Source: Acetobacterium tundrae
GTDB taxonomy: Bacteria; Bacillota; Clostridia; Eubacteriales; Eubacteriaceae
Assembly (NCBI RefSeq): GCF_008086615.1
Contig: NZ_RXYB01000004.1
Coordinates: forward strand, 1 to 64,000
Direction of reading: 5' to 3'
Length of the DNA: 64,000 nt
This document shows positions 49,597 through 58,468 of this stretch, piece after piece (positions within the stretch are counted from its first letter, which is position 1; each line of letters opens with the position of its first letter). The translations under genes were made by a program, and so were the position numbers. The notes below the pieces were generated by a model. It saw nothing but the letters and a program-made list of their open reading frames with translations, ran no database searches and had not been told where the DNA came from.

Positions 49597-49775
49597 TTTT
49601 TCTCCTTCTAAAATGCTGCTGTATTGTTTTTAAAATATTATACTATACTTTAAAAAAATGTGCCAGAAAACAGATCAAGTTTAAAATGAATGTTTAAAAA
49701 TGAATCGGCCTGATGAATCATCGGCGGTTGGAAACGGTGAGAATGAAAATAATCAGATTTCGTCTGTCAAATAAA

Positions 49776-50576
49776 TTAACAGGCATCATCAAAATTGAAA
49801 CTGAGTGTTTCAGCGATTTCTTCCCAGGTAGTAAAACCAAGATAGGTTTCTTTGATTTCCTTAATACTTTGGCGAGATAAGTGTTTCAGGGAATTGTCCC
49901 ACATGGAAACATCGCCGCTTTGGGAGTTTGCCAAATCATCAAGATTGGCATCGATATTAAGGAACGCATCACTTAATATATAAAAGCTGATTATTTCCCG
50001 TTCATTGACGCCGTTGTAATTTTCTTGTTCATATTTCATCGCGCCTTCAATTTGACGGACCATTTCAATTCGGTCGGTATCTAAATTCGTACTTTTCGTT
50101 AAAGCGTTTTCGGTCTGTTTGGCTTCGCCGATAAAAATAAATTTGTCGGTTTGAACAAAGATATCAGGCTGTGAGTTGCTTTCCAATATCCACCATTTAT
50201 GAGGGAAACCGGCGGTTTCATCATGGGCAAGGATATTATTGGTGGCTTCTAAAACCGTTCGCTTTTCACCGGAAATAAGTTCATTTCTCTTTTTTGTTGT
50301 TTTGTTTTCAGGAAGAACTCGGCCTGCATTGGCCTGATTTAGATTCTCAACAAGCCAGATCAAGCGAGACTTTGTGGGCGCGAGACTTTTCTCTTTTAAG
50401 TCGGAACCGTCATAATAAACAGCCTCGATGGTGCCAATATCCTGATCCTGCCAACGGTCTTTTCGGTATCCGTCGTTCATCAGATTCAGGAGATTAATAA
50501 AACGTTTACAATCTCCCTGGACGTAATTGGCCATTAAGGAGTTTACCCTTGTTTTAGAACTGCTATTGTTACCCAT
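49776..50576 (-). CDS. Possible PD-(D/E)XK-fold nuclease-like protein
   Basis: A 266-residue soluble protein without recognised full-length family. Residues 137-153 read PDIFVQTDKFIFIGEAK: Pro-Asp137-138, then a hydrophobic strand and Glu151-x-Lys153. That is the PD...(D/E)XK catalytic pattern of restriction-type nucleases, and a Trp-rich segment (HKWWILESNSQ) precedes it. Later motifs and length fit no named restriction enzyme. ATG 50576 follows GAGGAG. No methyltransferase or helicase lies beside it, so it is a stand-alone candidate defence or repair nuclease. The motif could also occur by chance. Confidence 0.5.
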   Translation of the reverse strand: MGNNSSSKTRVNSLMANYVQGDCKRFINLLNLMNDGYRKDRWQDQDIGTIEAVYYDGSDLKEKSLAPTKSRLIWLVENLNQANAGRVLPENKTTKKRNELISGEKRTVLEATNNILAHDETAGFPHKWWILESNSQPDIFVQTDKFIFIGEAKQTENALTKSTNLDTDRIEMVRQIEGAMKYEQENYNGVNEREIISFYILSDAFLNIDANLDDLANSQSGDVSMWDNSLKHLSRQSIKEIKETYLGFTTWEEIAETLSFNFDDAC

Positions 50577-50609
50577 ATACACATTCTCCTCTAACACGAT
50601 TTTTAGCAA

Positions 50610-50951
50610 GTAATTTAATCATTTTTCCTGAAGCCCAATCCAATAGCTGTGAAATAAATGAAAACGGAGTTACACATTAAAATCAATCTCTACGGTTTAC
50701 CAACATTAATTCTCGTTCATGTCTTCTATTATACTATTCAAGTCGAATAAATGGTGATTTATATTTATGAATTCACACAATTAATCAGTTTTGTCGATTC
50801 AAACAGATACGGCTTTTTTTAAGGTATATATCGCTGGCTTGCGATAAAATGTGAGCGATAAGAAAGAAACAGTATTTATTTTCAAGAACTCATTATTAAA
50901 CGGATTACAAATCACTTTGATTAGCGATTAAATAATAATTAAGGAGAGAAG
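50610..50951. other. Intergenic gap upstream of the ABC exporter
   Basis: An AT-rich 340-bp gap between the divergent PD-(D/E)XK-like and ABC genes that must hold both promoters. There is a short repeat of TCGC-type words near 50827-50860 (ATATCGCTGG...GTGAGCGATAAG). No gene or strong structure is seen. Confidence 0.4.
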
Positions 50952-51788
50952 ATGGATGGTGTAATTATTGCTCTAAACAATGTATCCAAAAATTTTGGCA
51001 GGAGAATCATTTTAGAGCATATCAATTTGATTATCAAGAAGGGTGAGTCAATTGCTCTGCTCGGACATAATGGAAGCGGAAAAAGCACTTTGCTAAGAAT
51101 GATCTGCGGCTTAACAAATATGACTTCAGGTAACATTGAATATACAGCCCGATTAAAATTTAATTATGTTCCTGAACATTTCCCCAAGATAGATCTTACA
51201 GCTCGTGAATTCATTGGCTATATGGGACTGATTGAGGGAATGCCTGAAAAAATGGTTAATGACAGAAGTCGAGAATTATTTCATGAGTTTTTTATGGACG
51301 AGATGATGGATGTTCCGATTAAACATTTGTCAAAAGGTACGATTCAAAAAGTTGCTGTTATACAGGCTTTATTGCAGACTCCCGACGTTTTACTGTTGGA
51401 TGAACCTTTATCAGGGCAGGATAGTCAATCTCAAATGGCCTTTATTAACCTAAGCAAAGAATTAACTAATCAAGGGGTAACCGTTGTTATGTCCTGCCAT
51501 GAACGTTATCTTGTCAAGCAGTTATCGCACACAGCCTATGAAATAATCGACAAAAATTTAATGCCGGTAAATTTGACCGGCTTAAAAGAAATTGACTATG
51601 ATTTTATGGTTTTTGATGCCAACCGTGACAAGAATATTGATTCCAGCATCATGGCAGGGATTGAACAATTGAATGATTTTGAAAATCGGTTAGAATTAAT
51701 TGTTAGAAAAAATATGAGTGATGAGGTTCTAAAGCAAATGTTAAAGGATGATTTTAAGCTCCGGTCAATGGGAGCAAAAGAAGAATGA
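50952..51788 (+). CDS. ABC transporter ATP-binding protein
   Basis: A 278-residue ABC ATPase. Walker A is GHNGSGKSTLLRM, the signature LSKGTIQKVAVIQALL (LSKGT for LSGGQ) and Walker B LLLDEPLSGQD, with the switch His in MSCHERYL. It forms a unit with the overlapping permease gene. These simple two-gene exporters move lantibiotic-like peptides, lipids or other compounds; the cargo is unknown. AAGGAG lies at 50941-50946. The C-terminal 70 residues are an accessory domain. Confidence 0.88.
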   Translation: MDGVIIALNNVSKNFGRRIILEHINLIIKKGESIALLGHNGSGKSTLLRMICGLTNMTSGNIEYTARLKFNYVPEHFPKIDLTAREFIGYMGLIEGMPEKMVNDRSRELFHEFFMDEMMDVPIKHLSKGTIQKVAVIQALLQTPDVLLLDEPLSGQDSQSQMAFINLSKELTNQGVTVVMSCHERYLVKQLSHTAYEIIDKNLMPVNLTGLKEIDYDFMVFDANRDKNIDSSIMAGIEQLNDFENRLELIVRKNMSDEVLKQMLKDDFKLRSMGAKEE

Positions 51789-52504
51789 AAAATCTGTTAA
51801 GATATCATATTAAAGTATATTTCAAATCAAATAAGTTATTATTGCCTTTTTTGATTTATCTGATTTACTTATGCACGGCATATAGTATTATGCCTTATTC
51901 AATTGTTTCAAGTTTTTCGGAATCAGCATGGGTTCTTTTTTTTGTGATGACCTATGTCGGATTCAGCTATACTGAGATGGAGAATCCGGTTACCGAACAA
52001 TTGGTACTGTTGAAAGTCAATAACGACAATTTATATTATATGAGTCGGATAACAGTTCTTCTGATCGTTGGGGTTATCATGAGTGTCATGGGAATGCTAT
52101 ATCCGGTGATTTTCAATGTGATTAATCATTCTCAATTATTTACTAGAAGCTTAATGCTCTCGGATATTATCTTTGGACTTTTTTTGCATTGCACGATGGG
52201 ATTCTTAGGGATTATGACCGGTTCGCTTTTTCATCCGAGAATTATTAAAAACAGAAAAATAGCGATCTTGATGGTGTTTTTAGTTGCAGTATTGGCCGTA
52301 GCAAAGGGATCATTAATAAAAGAACTGCCATTAGTTCGCTTAGTTAGCTGGGTTTTTCCACCGGTTTATGATATTCTTGTGACTTTTACAAATCGAGATT
52401 TTTTCGGTTTGCAAATGATGGTGATGCCAATTCTGGGGGGGATAATTTACGGGACCGTATTAATGCTTGCGCAGATACATTTTTTAAAGAAAAATAAATT
52501 CTAA
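51785..52504 (+). CDS. ABC transporter permease
   Basis: A 239-residue membrane protein with six predicted transmembrane helices: near 15-35, 45-62, 88-108, 120-145, 158-175 and 210-232. It belongs to the ABC-2-like exporter class. It overlaps the ATPase gene by 4 bp (ATGA), which indicates a functional pair. No periplasmic or extracellular substrate-binding part is present. After it come 483 bp without genes. Confidence 0.8.
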   Translation: MKNLLRYHIKVYFKSNKLLLPFLIYLIYLCTAYSIMPYSIVSSFSESAWVLFFVMTYVGFSYTEMENPVTEQLVLLKVNNDNLYYMSRITVLLIVGVIMSVMGMLYPVIFNVINHSQLFTRSLMLSDIIFGLFLHCTMGFLGIMTGSLFHPRIIKNRKIAILMVFLVAVLAVAKGSLIKELPLVRLVSWVFPPVYDILVTFTNRDFFGLQMMVMPILGGIIYGTVLMLAQIHFLKKNKF

Positions 52505-52987
52505 CGCGTTGCGATCGTATCAAAGAGCTAAAGAATCAAGATAATCTATTTTAAAATTTTGATTTCGACACCCCAAAGTGGGTACTTAAATGTAAGCTAA
52601 TAAAAATAACGTGGAAAAATTAAATAGATATAAAACATACAGCTTTCGAAAAGTGAGAAACAAGAAAAAAAAACTCTTTTGTTAAATTTTAGAAAGTTTT
52701 TTTAAGAAAAATAATGATTTGTAGGAGTGTTTATTATTTTGAAATAAATCGCTTGAAAGGCTTTGCAAAAGGAAAATATAACAAGAGTATTAATTGCTCA
52801 AGTGATCTTTCGTAATTTACAAAAGTGAATTTATTAGCCAATTCGTAAATATTAAAATTTTATTAAATAATGATTGACAGAAAGATTAAATTGATTTAAA
52901 ATTGATTTATCGTAAAAAAGAGTCAATAAACAATTGCTCTTTTGAAAAGATCAGAACATAGAAGTTTAACGAGGAGGTAGATTAGTA
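52505..52987. other. Intergenic gap upstream of the methyl-transfer operon
   Basis: A 483-bp, very AT-rich gap with no supportable reading frame. It holds the promoter at 52874-52902 and, before it, TTGCAAAAGG-type tracts. I found no copy of the TGATT-N12-AATCA sites seen at 16525-16610 and no known riboswitch. Confidence 0.5.
52874..52902 (+). promoter_or_regulatory. Sigma-A promoter of the methyl-transfer operon
   Basis: TTGACA (52874-52879), a 17-bp spacer and TAAAAT (52897-52902), 86 bp before the start codon. Confidence 0.75.
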
Positions 52988-53791
52988 TTGATTATTATTG
53001 GCGAAAAAATCAACGGAGCTATTCCTTCGACAGCTAAAGCAATTGCTGAAAAGGATGCAGACTTTATTCGAAATCTTGCCAAAATCCAAACAGAAGCAGG
53101 TGCGGATTATATTGATGTCTGTGCTTCGGTGGAGGATAGCATTGAACTTGATACCATGAAATGGCTGATTGACTTAGTGCAAGAAGTTACCGATACACCG
53201 ATTGCCGTAGATAGCCCGAATGTACATACCTGCGTTGAGGCGATGAAATATTGCAACAAACCAGGTTTATTCAATTCCGTATCATTAGAAGGTGATAAAG
53301 TTGACATTGCATTCTCTGAAATCGCTAACACGAAATGGGAATGTGTGGCACTTTTAAACAGTGATAAGGGCATTCCCAAAACAGCTAAAGACCGTTTGGA
53401 TGTCTTTATCGATTTAATGGCAAAAGTGAAAGAATATCATATCGATCCATCCCGCATCCATATTGATCCCTTAATTGAAATGCTCTGTACCTCAGAAGAG
53501 GGCATCAGCATGGTAACCGAAGTCATTAGAGGCATTAAAGAACAGTATCCCACCATTCATGTCACCGGTGCCGTCAGCAACATTTCCTTTAATCTGCCTG
53601 CCCGAAAAATCGTCAACCAGGCCTTTGCTGTACTGGCGATGAACGCCGGGATGGACAGCTTTATCCTGGATCCGCTGAATCAGGATCTGATGGGAATGCT
53701 TTTTGCCACCGAAGCGCTGCTGGGTGAAGACGACTACTGTATGGAATATATCGGTGCCTATCGTGAAGGTATTTTTGGTCAGAAAAAATAA
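52988..53791 (+). CDS. Methyltetrahydrofolate:corrinoid protein methyltransferase (MT-II type)
   Basis: A 267-residue TIM-barrel of the pterin-binding family (AcsE/MtrH-like). It starts IIGEKINGAIPSTAKAIAEKDADFIRNLAKIQTEAGADYIDVC, has the pterin-site segments PIAVDSPN and GLFNSVSLEGDK, and a C-terminal VTGAVSNISFNLP. In the O-demethylase system it moves the methyl group from the corrinoid protein to tetrahydrofolate, feeding the Wood-Ljungdahl pathway. Translation starts at TTG 52988 behind GAGGAGG. It is the first gene of the three-component operon and resembles MtvA of Moorella and OdmD of Acetobacterium. Confidence 0.85.
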   Translation: MIIIGEKINGAIPSTAKAIAEKDADFIRNLAKIQTEAGADYIDVCASVEDSIELDTMKWLIDLVQEVTDTPIAVDSPNVHTCVEAMKYCNKPGLFNSVSLEGDKVDIAFSEIANTKWECVALLNSDKGIPKTAKDRLDVFIDLMAKVKEYHIDPSRIHIDPLIEMLCTSEEGISMVTEVIRGIKEQYPTIHVTGAVSNISFNLPARKIVNQAFAVLAMNAGMDSFILDPLNQDLMGMLFATEALLGEDDYCMEYIGAYREGIFGQKK

Positions 53792-53869
53792 TTATAGAAA
53801 AAATAATTATATAATTTAACTACACACATAGTTAAGAAAAATTAATTAAAAAATAGGAGGAAGAAAAAA

Positions 53870-54496
53870 ATGTCAAAAATTGAAGATGTAAAAGCTAAGG
53901 TAGAAATTGGAAAATCAAAACTTGTTCCAGGTTTGGTACAGGAAGCACTAGATGAAGGAAATAAACCAGAAGATATTCTTCAGGCGATGGTTGATTCAAT
54001 GAGCGTTGTAGGGGAAAAATTCTCGGCAGGAGAAATATTTGTCCCTGAAATGCTGATTGCTGCTAAAGCAATGTCAAAAGGGGTTGATGTACTTCGACCA
54101 CTTCTTGCCGGTGATGGTGCGTCTTCATTGGGAACCTGTGTTATCGGTACCGTAGCAGGAGATTTACATGATATTGGTAAAAATCTTGTTGCCATGATGA
54201 TTGAAAGTGCTGGATTTACAGTAGTTGACCTTGGTGTTGATGTACCAGCTGATAAATTTGTTGCCGCGATTAAAGAAAATGAAAATGTAACATTAGTAGC
54301 GTGTTCAGGACTGCTAACAACAACAATGCCGGCACTGAAAGAAGCTGTTGCCACGATTAAAGCCAGTGGATTAAATGTTAAAGTCATCGTTGGCGGAGCA
54401 CCTGTAACGCCAGAATATGCCGCTGAAATCGGTGCTGATGCTTATGCTCCGGATGCCGGCTCGGCAGCCGTAAAAGCAAAAGAAATCGTCGCTTAA
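53870..54496 (+). CDS. Corrinoid protein of the methyltransferase system
   Basis: A 208-residue two-domain protein. Residues 1-85 form a helical cap, and residues about 90-208 form the B12-binding Rossmann domain with DLHDIG (the D-x-H-x2-G lower-ligand His), CSGLL and VIVGGAPVT. It is the methyl shuttle between the substrate methyltransferase and the methyl-THF enzyme, like MtvC/OdmA. It lies 78 bp after the first gene; a perfect 14-bp hairpin separates it from the next gene. The corrinoid site is intact. Confidence 0.93.
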   Translation: MSKIEDVKAKVEIGKSKLVPGLVQEALDEGNKPEDILQAMVDSMSVVGEKFSAGEIFVPEMLIAAKAMSKGVDVLRPLLAGDGASSLGTCVIGTVAGDLHDIGKNLVAMMIESAGFTVVDLGVDVPADKFVAAIKENENVTLVACSGLLTTTMPALKEAVATIKASGLNVKVIVGGAPVTPEYAAEIGADAYAPDAGSAAVKAKEIVA

Positions 54497-54521
54497 ATAT
54501 AAATTACTTACAAGAAAATTG

Positions 54522-54553
54522 TTAGAGTGTCAAAATGATTTTTGACACTCTAA
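54522..54553 (+). other. Intercistronic hairpin between corrinoid protein and methyltransferase genes
   Basis: TTAGAGTGTCAAAA (54522-54535) pairs perfectly with 54540-54553 round a TGAT loop. There is no T-run, so it is more likely an mRNA-processing or 3'-stabilising element that sets different levels for the genes on either side than a full terminator. Confidence 0.65.
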
Positions 54554-54589
54554 ACAAAATCTTAGACTATGAAAAAAGGAGGTAATATA

Positions 54590-55567
54590 ATGTTAACTAA
54601 AAGACAAAATTTAATGGAAACGATTAAAGGTGGCAAACCTGATCGCTTTGTAAAACAATATGAATATATGAATTTCATAATGGAAGCTCCAATGGGCGCT
54701 ATGGTAGGTCCAGGGCAGACAATTGTGAATGACTGGGGCATTACATTCACATGGCCAGAAGGTCAGTTGGGCGGGTTCCCTGTCCATGATGATGAACACA
54801 AAGTATTAAAAGATATTACTGAATGGCGGAAATTCGTTAAAGCACCTTCGGCTATCTACCCAGAAGAAAGATGGGCGGCAGCGATTGAACATGCCAATTC
54901 AATTGATCGCAACGAAGAATTTGTAACGTGTTTTGTTGCTCCTGGGATTTTTGAAATGACGCATCATCTGATGAGCATGGAAGATGCTTTAATGGCGCTT
55001 TATGAAGAACCTGAAGACATGCATGACCTGATTGATTACCTTGTTGAGTACGAATTGGCATATGCAAAACAAATAGTTGATCACCTTCATCCAGATTGTA
55101 TTTTTCATCATGATGACTGGGGCAGTCAACGTTCGTCATTCGTTTCTCCTGAAATGTTTGAAGAGTTCTTTTTACCGGCATACAAGAAAATCTATGGCTT
55201 CTATAAAGCAAATGGTGTTGAACTGATTGTCCATCACAGTGATTCCTACGCTGCAAATCTTGTTCCTTTTATGATTGAAATGGGAATCGACATTTGGCAG
55301 GGAGTTATGACAACAAATAATGTTCCCGAACTGATCAAAAAATACGGCGGCCAAATCTCCTTCATGGGTGATATCGATAGTGGCGTCGTCGATTTCCCAG
55401 GCTGGACACCGGAGATCATTTTTGAGAAAACGAAAGAAGCCTGTGAAAGCTGTGGCAAATTATACTTTATTCCAGGCGCAAGTCATGGCTTGAATTTTGG
55501 CTGCTTCCCAGGCGTATACGAATCAAATGATGAAGCGATCGATAAAATGAGCAAGGAAATGTTTTAA
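54590..55567 (+). CDS. UroD-family corrinoid methyltransferase (O-demethylase MT-I type)
   Basis: A 325-residue TIM-barrel methyltransferase paralogous to the protein at 16882, sharing GGKPDRFVKQYE, FPVHDD, LKDITEW, SIDRNEEFVT, FHHDDWGSQ, IVHHSDS, IDIWQGVMTTNN and FMGDIDSGVVDFPGW. Its operon position after the methyl-THF enzyme and the corrinoid protein gives it the substrate-demethylating role of MtvB/OdmB. The HxC zinc motif of MtaA-like enzymes is missing (HHSDS instead). ATG 54590 follows AAAGGAGGT; the longer frame from 54569 overlaps that site. The substrate, perhaps an aryl methyl ether, is inferred. Confidence 0.85.
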   Translation: MLTKRQNLMETIKGGKPDRFVKQYEYMNFIMEAPMGAMVGPGQTIVNDWGITFTWPEGQLGGFPVHDDEHKVLKDITEWRKFVKAPSAIYPEERWAAAIEHANSIDRNEEFVTCFVAPGIFEMTHHLMSMEDALMALYEEPEDMHDLIDYLVEYELAYAKQIVDHLHPDCIFHHDDWGSQRSSFVSPEMFEEFFLPAYKKIYGFYKANGVELIVHHSDSYAANLVPFMIEMGIDIWQGVMTTNNVPELIKKYGGQISFMGDIDSGVVDFPGWTPEIIFEKTKEACESCGKLYFIPGASHGLNFGCFPGVYESNDEAIDKMSKEMF

Positions 55568-55594
55568 CCTAACCGAATATACTTTAATGAATAG

Positions 55595-55644
55595 CTCTAT
55601 TTTGGCAAGTTCCTTGTGAGGAACTAAGCCAAAATAGAGTTTTA
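55595..55644 (+). terminator. Terminator of the methyl-transfer operon
   Basis: CTCTATTTTGGC (55595-55606) pairs with GCCAAAATAGAG (55628-55639), with an inner AAGTTCC/GGAACT stem, followed by TTTTAT. Confidence 0.85.
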
Positions 55645-55830
55645 TGTCGTTCAAATTAAATTGAACAAAGAAATTAATTTTATAATTAAAGGGTGGTTAA
55701 GATATAAAAAACTTGTCACGCGTTGAATTACTCTCTATAATAGTTACAGAATGGTAAGCTCGATTGAATATTAATGCGAAACAAACTAATAATTTAGAAG
55801 CTTATCAATATTAGAATAAGGAAGTGAAAA

Positions 55831-56859
55831 ATGAGCTTTGAATTAATCCAGGAGATTCCGTCCCCAAGTGAAATATTTGAATTACTACCCTTGTCAGAGG
55901 CAGGAAAAAAAATAAAAGCAGAACGTGATCGCATCATCAAAGATGTCTTTGAAGGTCGGGATGATCGATTTATATTGATTATTGGCCCCTGTTCGGCTGA
56001 TAATGAAATAGCGGTTATCGATTATGTGAGTCGATTAAGTAAAATTCAAAAAGAAGTTGAAGACAAAATCATTATTATCCCGAGAATTTATACGAATAAA
56101 CCAAGAACAACCGGTGAAGGATATAAAGGAATGTTGCATCAACCGGATGCGAATAAAAAGGCAAATATGGTCGAAGGCATCAAAGCCATTCGGAAACTGC
56201 ACATCAGAGCAATTGAAGAAACCGGTTTATCCTGCGCCGATGAAATGCTTTATCCCGAAAATTACGCATATTTAGAGGATGTCCTCAGTTATGTGGCAAT
56301 TGGAGCAAGATCGGTCGAAAATCAACAGCATCGTCTGGTCATCAGTGGTCTGGAAATACCGTCAGGTATGAAAAATCCCACCAGTGGTGATATTACTGTT
56401 ATGCTGAATTCCATCCAGGCCGCACAGGCGGGCCATACATTCATCTATCGAAACTGGGAAGTAAAAACATCAGGGAATCCCCTGACCCATGCTATTTTAA
56501 GAGGTTCAGTGGATCAGCATGGTCGAAATTTTCCCAACTACCATTATGAGGATATTAAACGTCTGATTAAAATGTATCAAAAAAGAGATTTTCATAATCC
56601 GGGAATTATCATTGATTTGAACCATGCCAATTCAAACAAGTGCTTTAGTGAACAACCTCGAATTGCGCGTGAAGTGGTTCGTAATCGTCATTATGATGCT
56701 GATATGAAAAAATATGTTAAAGGTTTGATGATTGAAAGCTATATTGAAGAAGGAAGCCAGCCAGTTGATGGAGGCGGGTATGGGAAATCCATTACGGATG
56801 GTTGTCTGGGATGGCCAATGTCGGAAGCTCTTATTAGGGAGATTGCAAAAAAATTATAA
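55831..56859 (+). CDS. 3-deoxy-7-phosphoheptulonate synthase (DAHP synthase, class I alpha)
   Basis: A 342-residue enzyme that makes DAHP from erythrose 4-phosphate and phosphoenolpyruvate, the first step to aromatic amino acids. The family motifs are IIGPCSADN, KPRTTGEGYKG, CADEMLYPENYAYLEDVLSYVAIGARS and IIDLNHANSNK. Length and N-terminal extension match AroF/G/H proteins, which are normally feedback-inhibited by an aromatic amino acid. GGAAG precedes ATG 55831. It is monocistronic in this window. The regulatory ligand cannot be told. Confidence 0.93.
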   Translation: MSFELIQEIPSPSEIFELLPLSEAGKKIKAERDRIIKDVFEGRDDRFILIIGPCSADNEIAVIDYVSRLSKIQKEVEDKIIIIPRIYTNKPRTTGEGYKGMLHQPDANKKANMVEGIKAIRKLHIRAIEETGLSCADEMLYPENYAYLEDVLSYVAIGARSVENQQHRLVISGLEIPSGMKNPTSGDITVMLNSIQAAQAGHTFIYRNWEVKTSGNPLTHAILRGSVDQHGRNFPNYHYEDIKRLIKMYQKRDFHNPGIIIDLNHANSNKCFSEQPRIAREVVRNRHYDADMKKYVKGLMIESYIEEGSQPVDGGGYGKSITDGCLGWPMSEALIREIAKKL

Positions 56860-56883
56860 AAAGTGGTTTCTTGCCCAATAATT

Positions 56884-57642
56884 TTAGCTTGCTAAATGGC
56901 TGATGACAAAAGCTAAGAAAAATCCTGAAGCAGTAGCCAGGGCAATGAATCTTCCGCCTTCTTCAAAAGCTTCAGGCATCATGGTATCAGCGATCATGGC
57001 TAAAATTGCACCAGCGGCCAAGGATAATGTAATGGCAATCATGTCTTTAGATGCGTTGCCTAAAAAAACATAACCTAAAACTGCAGCACAAACGGAGGTA
57101 GCGATCGTAATTCCCCAAACGAATAGAATATAAATATTTGATTTTCCAGCGCTTTTCATGCCCTGAGCACCAGATAGTCCTTCAGGAAAATTGCTTATAA
57201 AAACGGCAATCATCATGCTGAATCCAACACCTTGTCCAGCAGCTAACCCAATGCCGATGGCTAAAGATTCAGGAATACCATCCAGAATGGCGCCCAGAAG
57301 TATTGCTGATCCTGAATTCACATCACTCTTTTGATCCGTTTTATTTGTGTGAATCTGGCCGTGTCTACGTTTACGAAAGTGTCCACCCAAATGGTCAATT
57401 AAGTAATCACCAATGACAAAAAGCAATGTTCCGGCAATGAATCCAATTGATGCAGAATCAAAACCTCCAGACAAAAAAGCGTTTTCCATAAGATCGAAAG
57501 TTAAGGCCGAGATCAGCACCCCCGAACCAAAAGCCATAATAGCACCGATGGCATATTTAGACACTTTTAAATACATACCTAAAAGTGCCCCAATAAAGAG
57601 GGTAGAGCCACTGATAAGACCAAAAATTGCTGCAGTAGTCAT
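56884..57642 (-). CDS. ZIP-family divalent metal transporter
   Basis: A 252-residue membrane protein with about eight transmembrane helices. The ZIP hallmark appears as SNFPEGLSGAQGMKSAG, and LLGAILDGIPESLAIGIGLAAGQG holds the transport-path His/Asp/Glu-type residues. A cytoplasmic loop rich in His, Arg and Lys (HLGGHFRKRRHGQIHTNKTDQK) may bind metal. Members carry zinc, iron or manganese. It is convergent with the DAHP synthase gene. Its promoter faces mscL across a 300-bp gap. Confidence 0.87.
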   Translation of the reverse strand: MTTAAIFGLISGSTLFIGALLGMYLKVSKYAIGAIMAFGSGVLISALTFDLMENAFLSGGFDSASIGFIAGTLLFVIGDYLIDHLGGHFRKRRHGQIHTNKTDQKSDVNSGSAILLGAILDGIPESLAIGIGLAAGQGVGFSMMIAVFISNFPEGLSGAQGMKSAGKSNIYILFVWGITIATSVCAAVLGYVFLGNASKDMIAITLSLAAGAILAMIADTMMPEAFEEGGRFIALATASGFFLAFVISHLAS

Positions 57643-57878
57643 TGATAGTTCCTTTCTGTAATAGGTATTGATTAAACATTCAAGTTTATTTAAGAGCTTC
57701 CGATTGTATTAAATGAATAAAATAGACTTAGTTCTATAGAATATTTTATTGATAAGTGGAGCTTACTACAATTCTCATTCTTTTGTCAAGAAGTCTCAAA
57801 GATGTTTTTTGAATTTAGATTAACTATTAATGTCTTTCTTGCAATAAACTTAATAAAAAGAGGGAATTCTTAAATATC

Positions 57879-57907
57879 TTGACTCTGCTTTAAATAATAG
57901 TTATATT
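57879..57907 (+). promoter_or_regulatory. Promoter of mscL
   Basis: TTGACT (57879-57884), a 17-bp spacer and TATATT (57902-57907). Confidence 0.7.
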
Positions 57908-57940
57908 CAAAAAGGTAAATAAATTTGAGAGGAAGCTTAC

Positions 57941-58351
57941 ATGAAGAACTTTTTAAAAGAATTTAGAACCTTTGCCCTGCGGGGAAATGTGATGGATCTT
58001 GCGATCGCGGTCATAATCGGAGCTGCTTTTCAGGGGGTCATTAAATCGTTAACCGATGACATTATATCTCCTATCCTTGGCATCTTTGCGAGGACCGATT
58101 TCAGTAATTTTGTATTACCGATTTTCGGTGTCGAAATTCGATATGGCTCTTTTTTTACAGCGATCATTAATTTCGTAATTATGGCTTTTGTGATCTTTTT
58201 TATGATAAAAGTTATGAATCATTTAGCAGGTCTGCGGAAAACTAAAAAAGTAACCGAAGTAAAGACAAAAACTTGTCCTTATTGTTGTACAGAAATACCA
58301 GTCAAAGCGCAGCGATGTCCAAATTGCACGACGAGTCTGATAAGACAGTGA
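57941..58351 (+). CDS. mscL: Large-conductance mechanosensitive channel MscL with zinc-ribbon tail
   Basis: A 136-residue channel protein. It begins FLKEFRTFALRGNVMDLAIAVIIGAAFQGVIKSLTDDIISPILG, the MscL signature with TM1, and has a second transmembrane helix near 69-90 (FFTAIINFVIMAFVIFFMI). The usual cytoplasmic helix is replaced or extended by a Cys-rich zinc ribbon at 110-132 (CPYCCTEIPVKAQRCPNC). MscL releases solutes at high membrane tension. The zinc-ribbon end is known in some Firmicute MscL proteins. It is a single gene with a terminator behind it. Confidence 0.95.
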   Translation: MKNFLKEFRTFALRGNVMDLAIAVIIGAAFQGVIKSLTDDIISPILGIFARTDFSNFVLPIFGVEIRYGSFFTAIINFVIMAFVIFFMIKVMNHLAGLRKTKKVTEVKTKTCPYCCTEIPVKAQRCPNCTTSLIRQ

Positions 58352-58357
58352 GACTAA

Positions 58358-58412
58358 AACAAAAAGGTGCTCGAATTGAAAAATCAATTCGGACACCTTT
58401 TTGTTTTTTATG
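58358..58412 (+). terminator. Terminator after mscL
   Basis: AAAAAGGTGcTCGAATTGA pairs with TCAATTCGgaCACCTTTTTG, followed by TTTTTTA. Confidence 0.85.
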
Positions 58413-58468
58413 AATTGTGATAATATATAAAAATATGTTTTAAAAATAAATAATTTAAGGAGAAGAAT

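Noticed and set aside
55640-55830. T-box leader upstream of the DAHP synthase gene
   Set aside because: An AGGGTGG-like word occurs but not the T-box sequence or a specifier stem and terminator.
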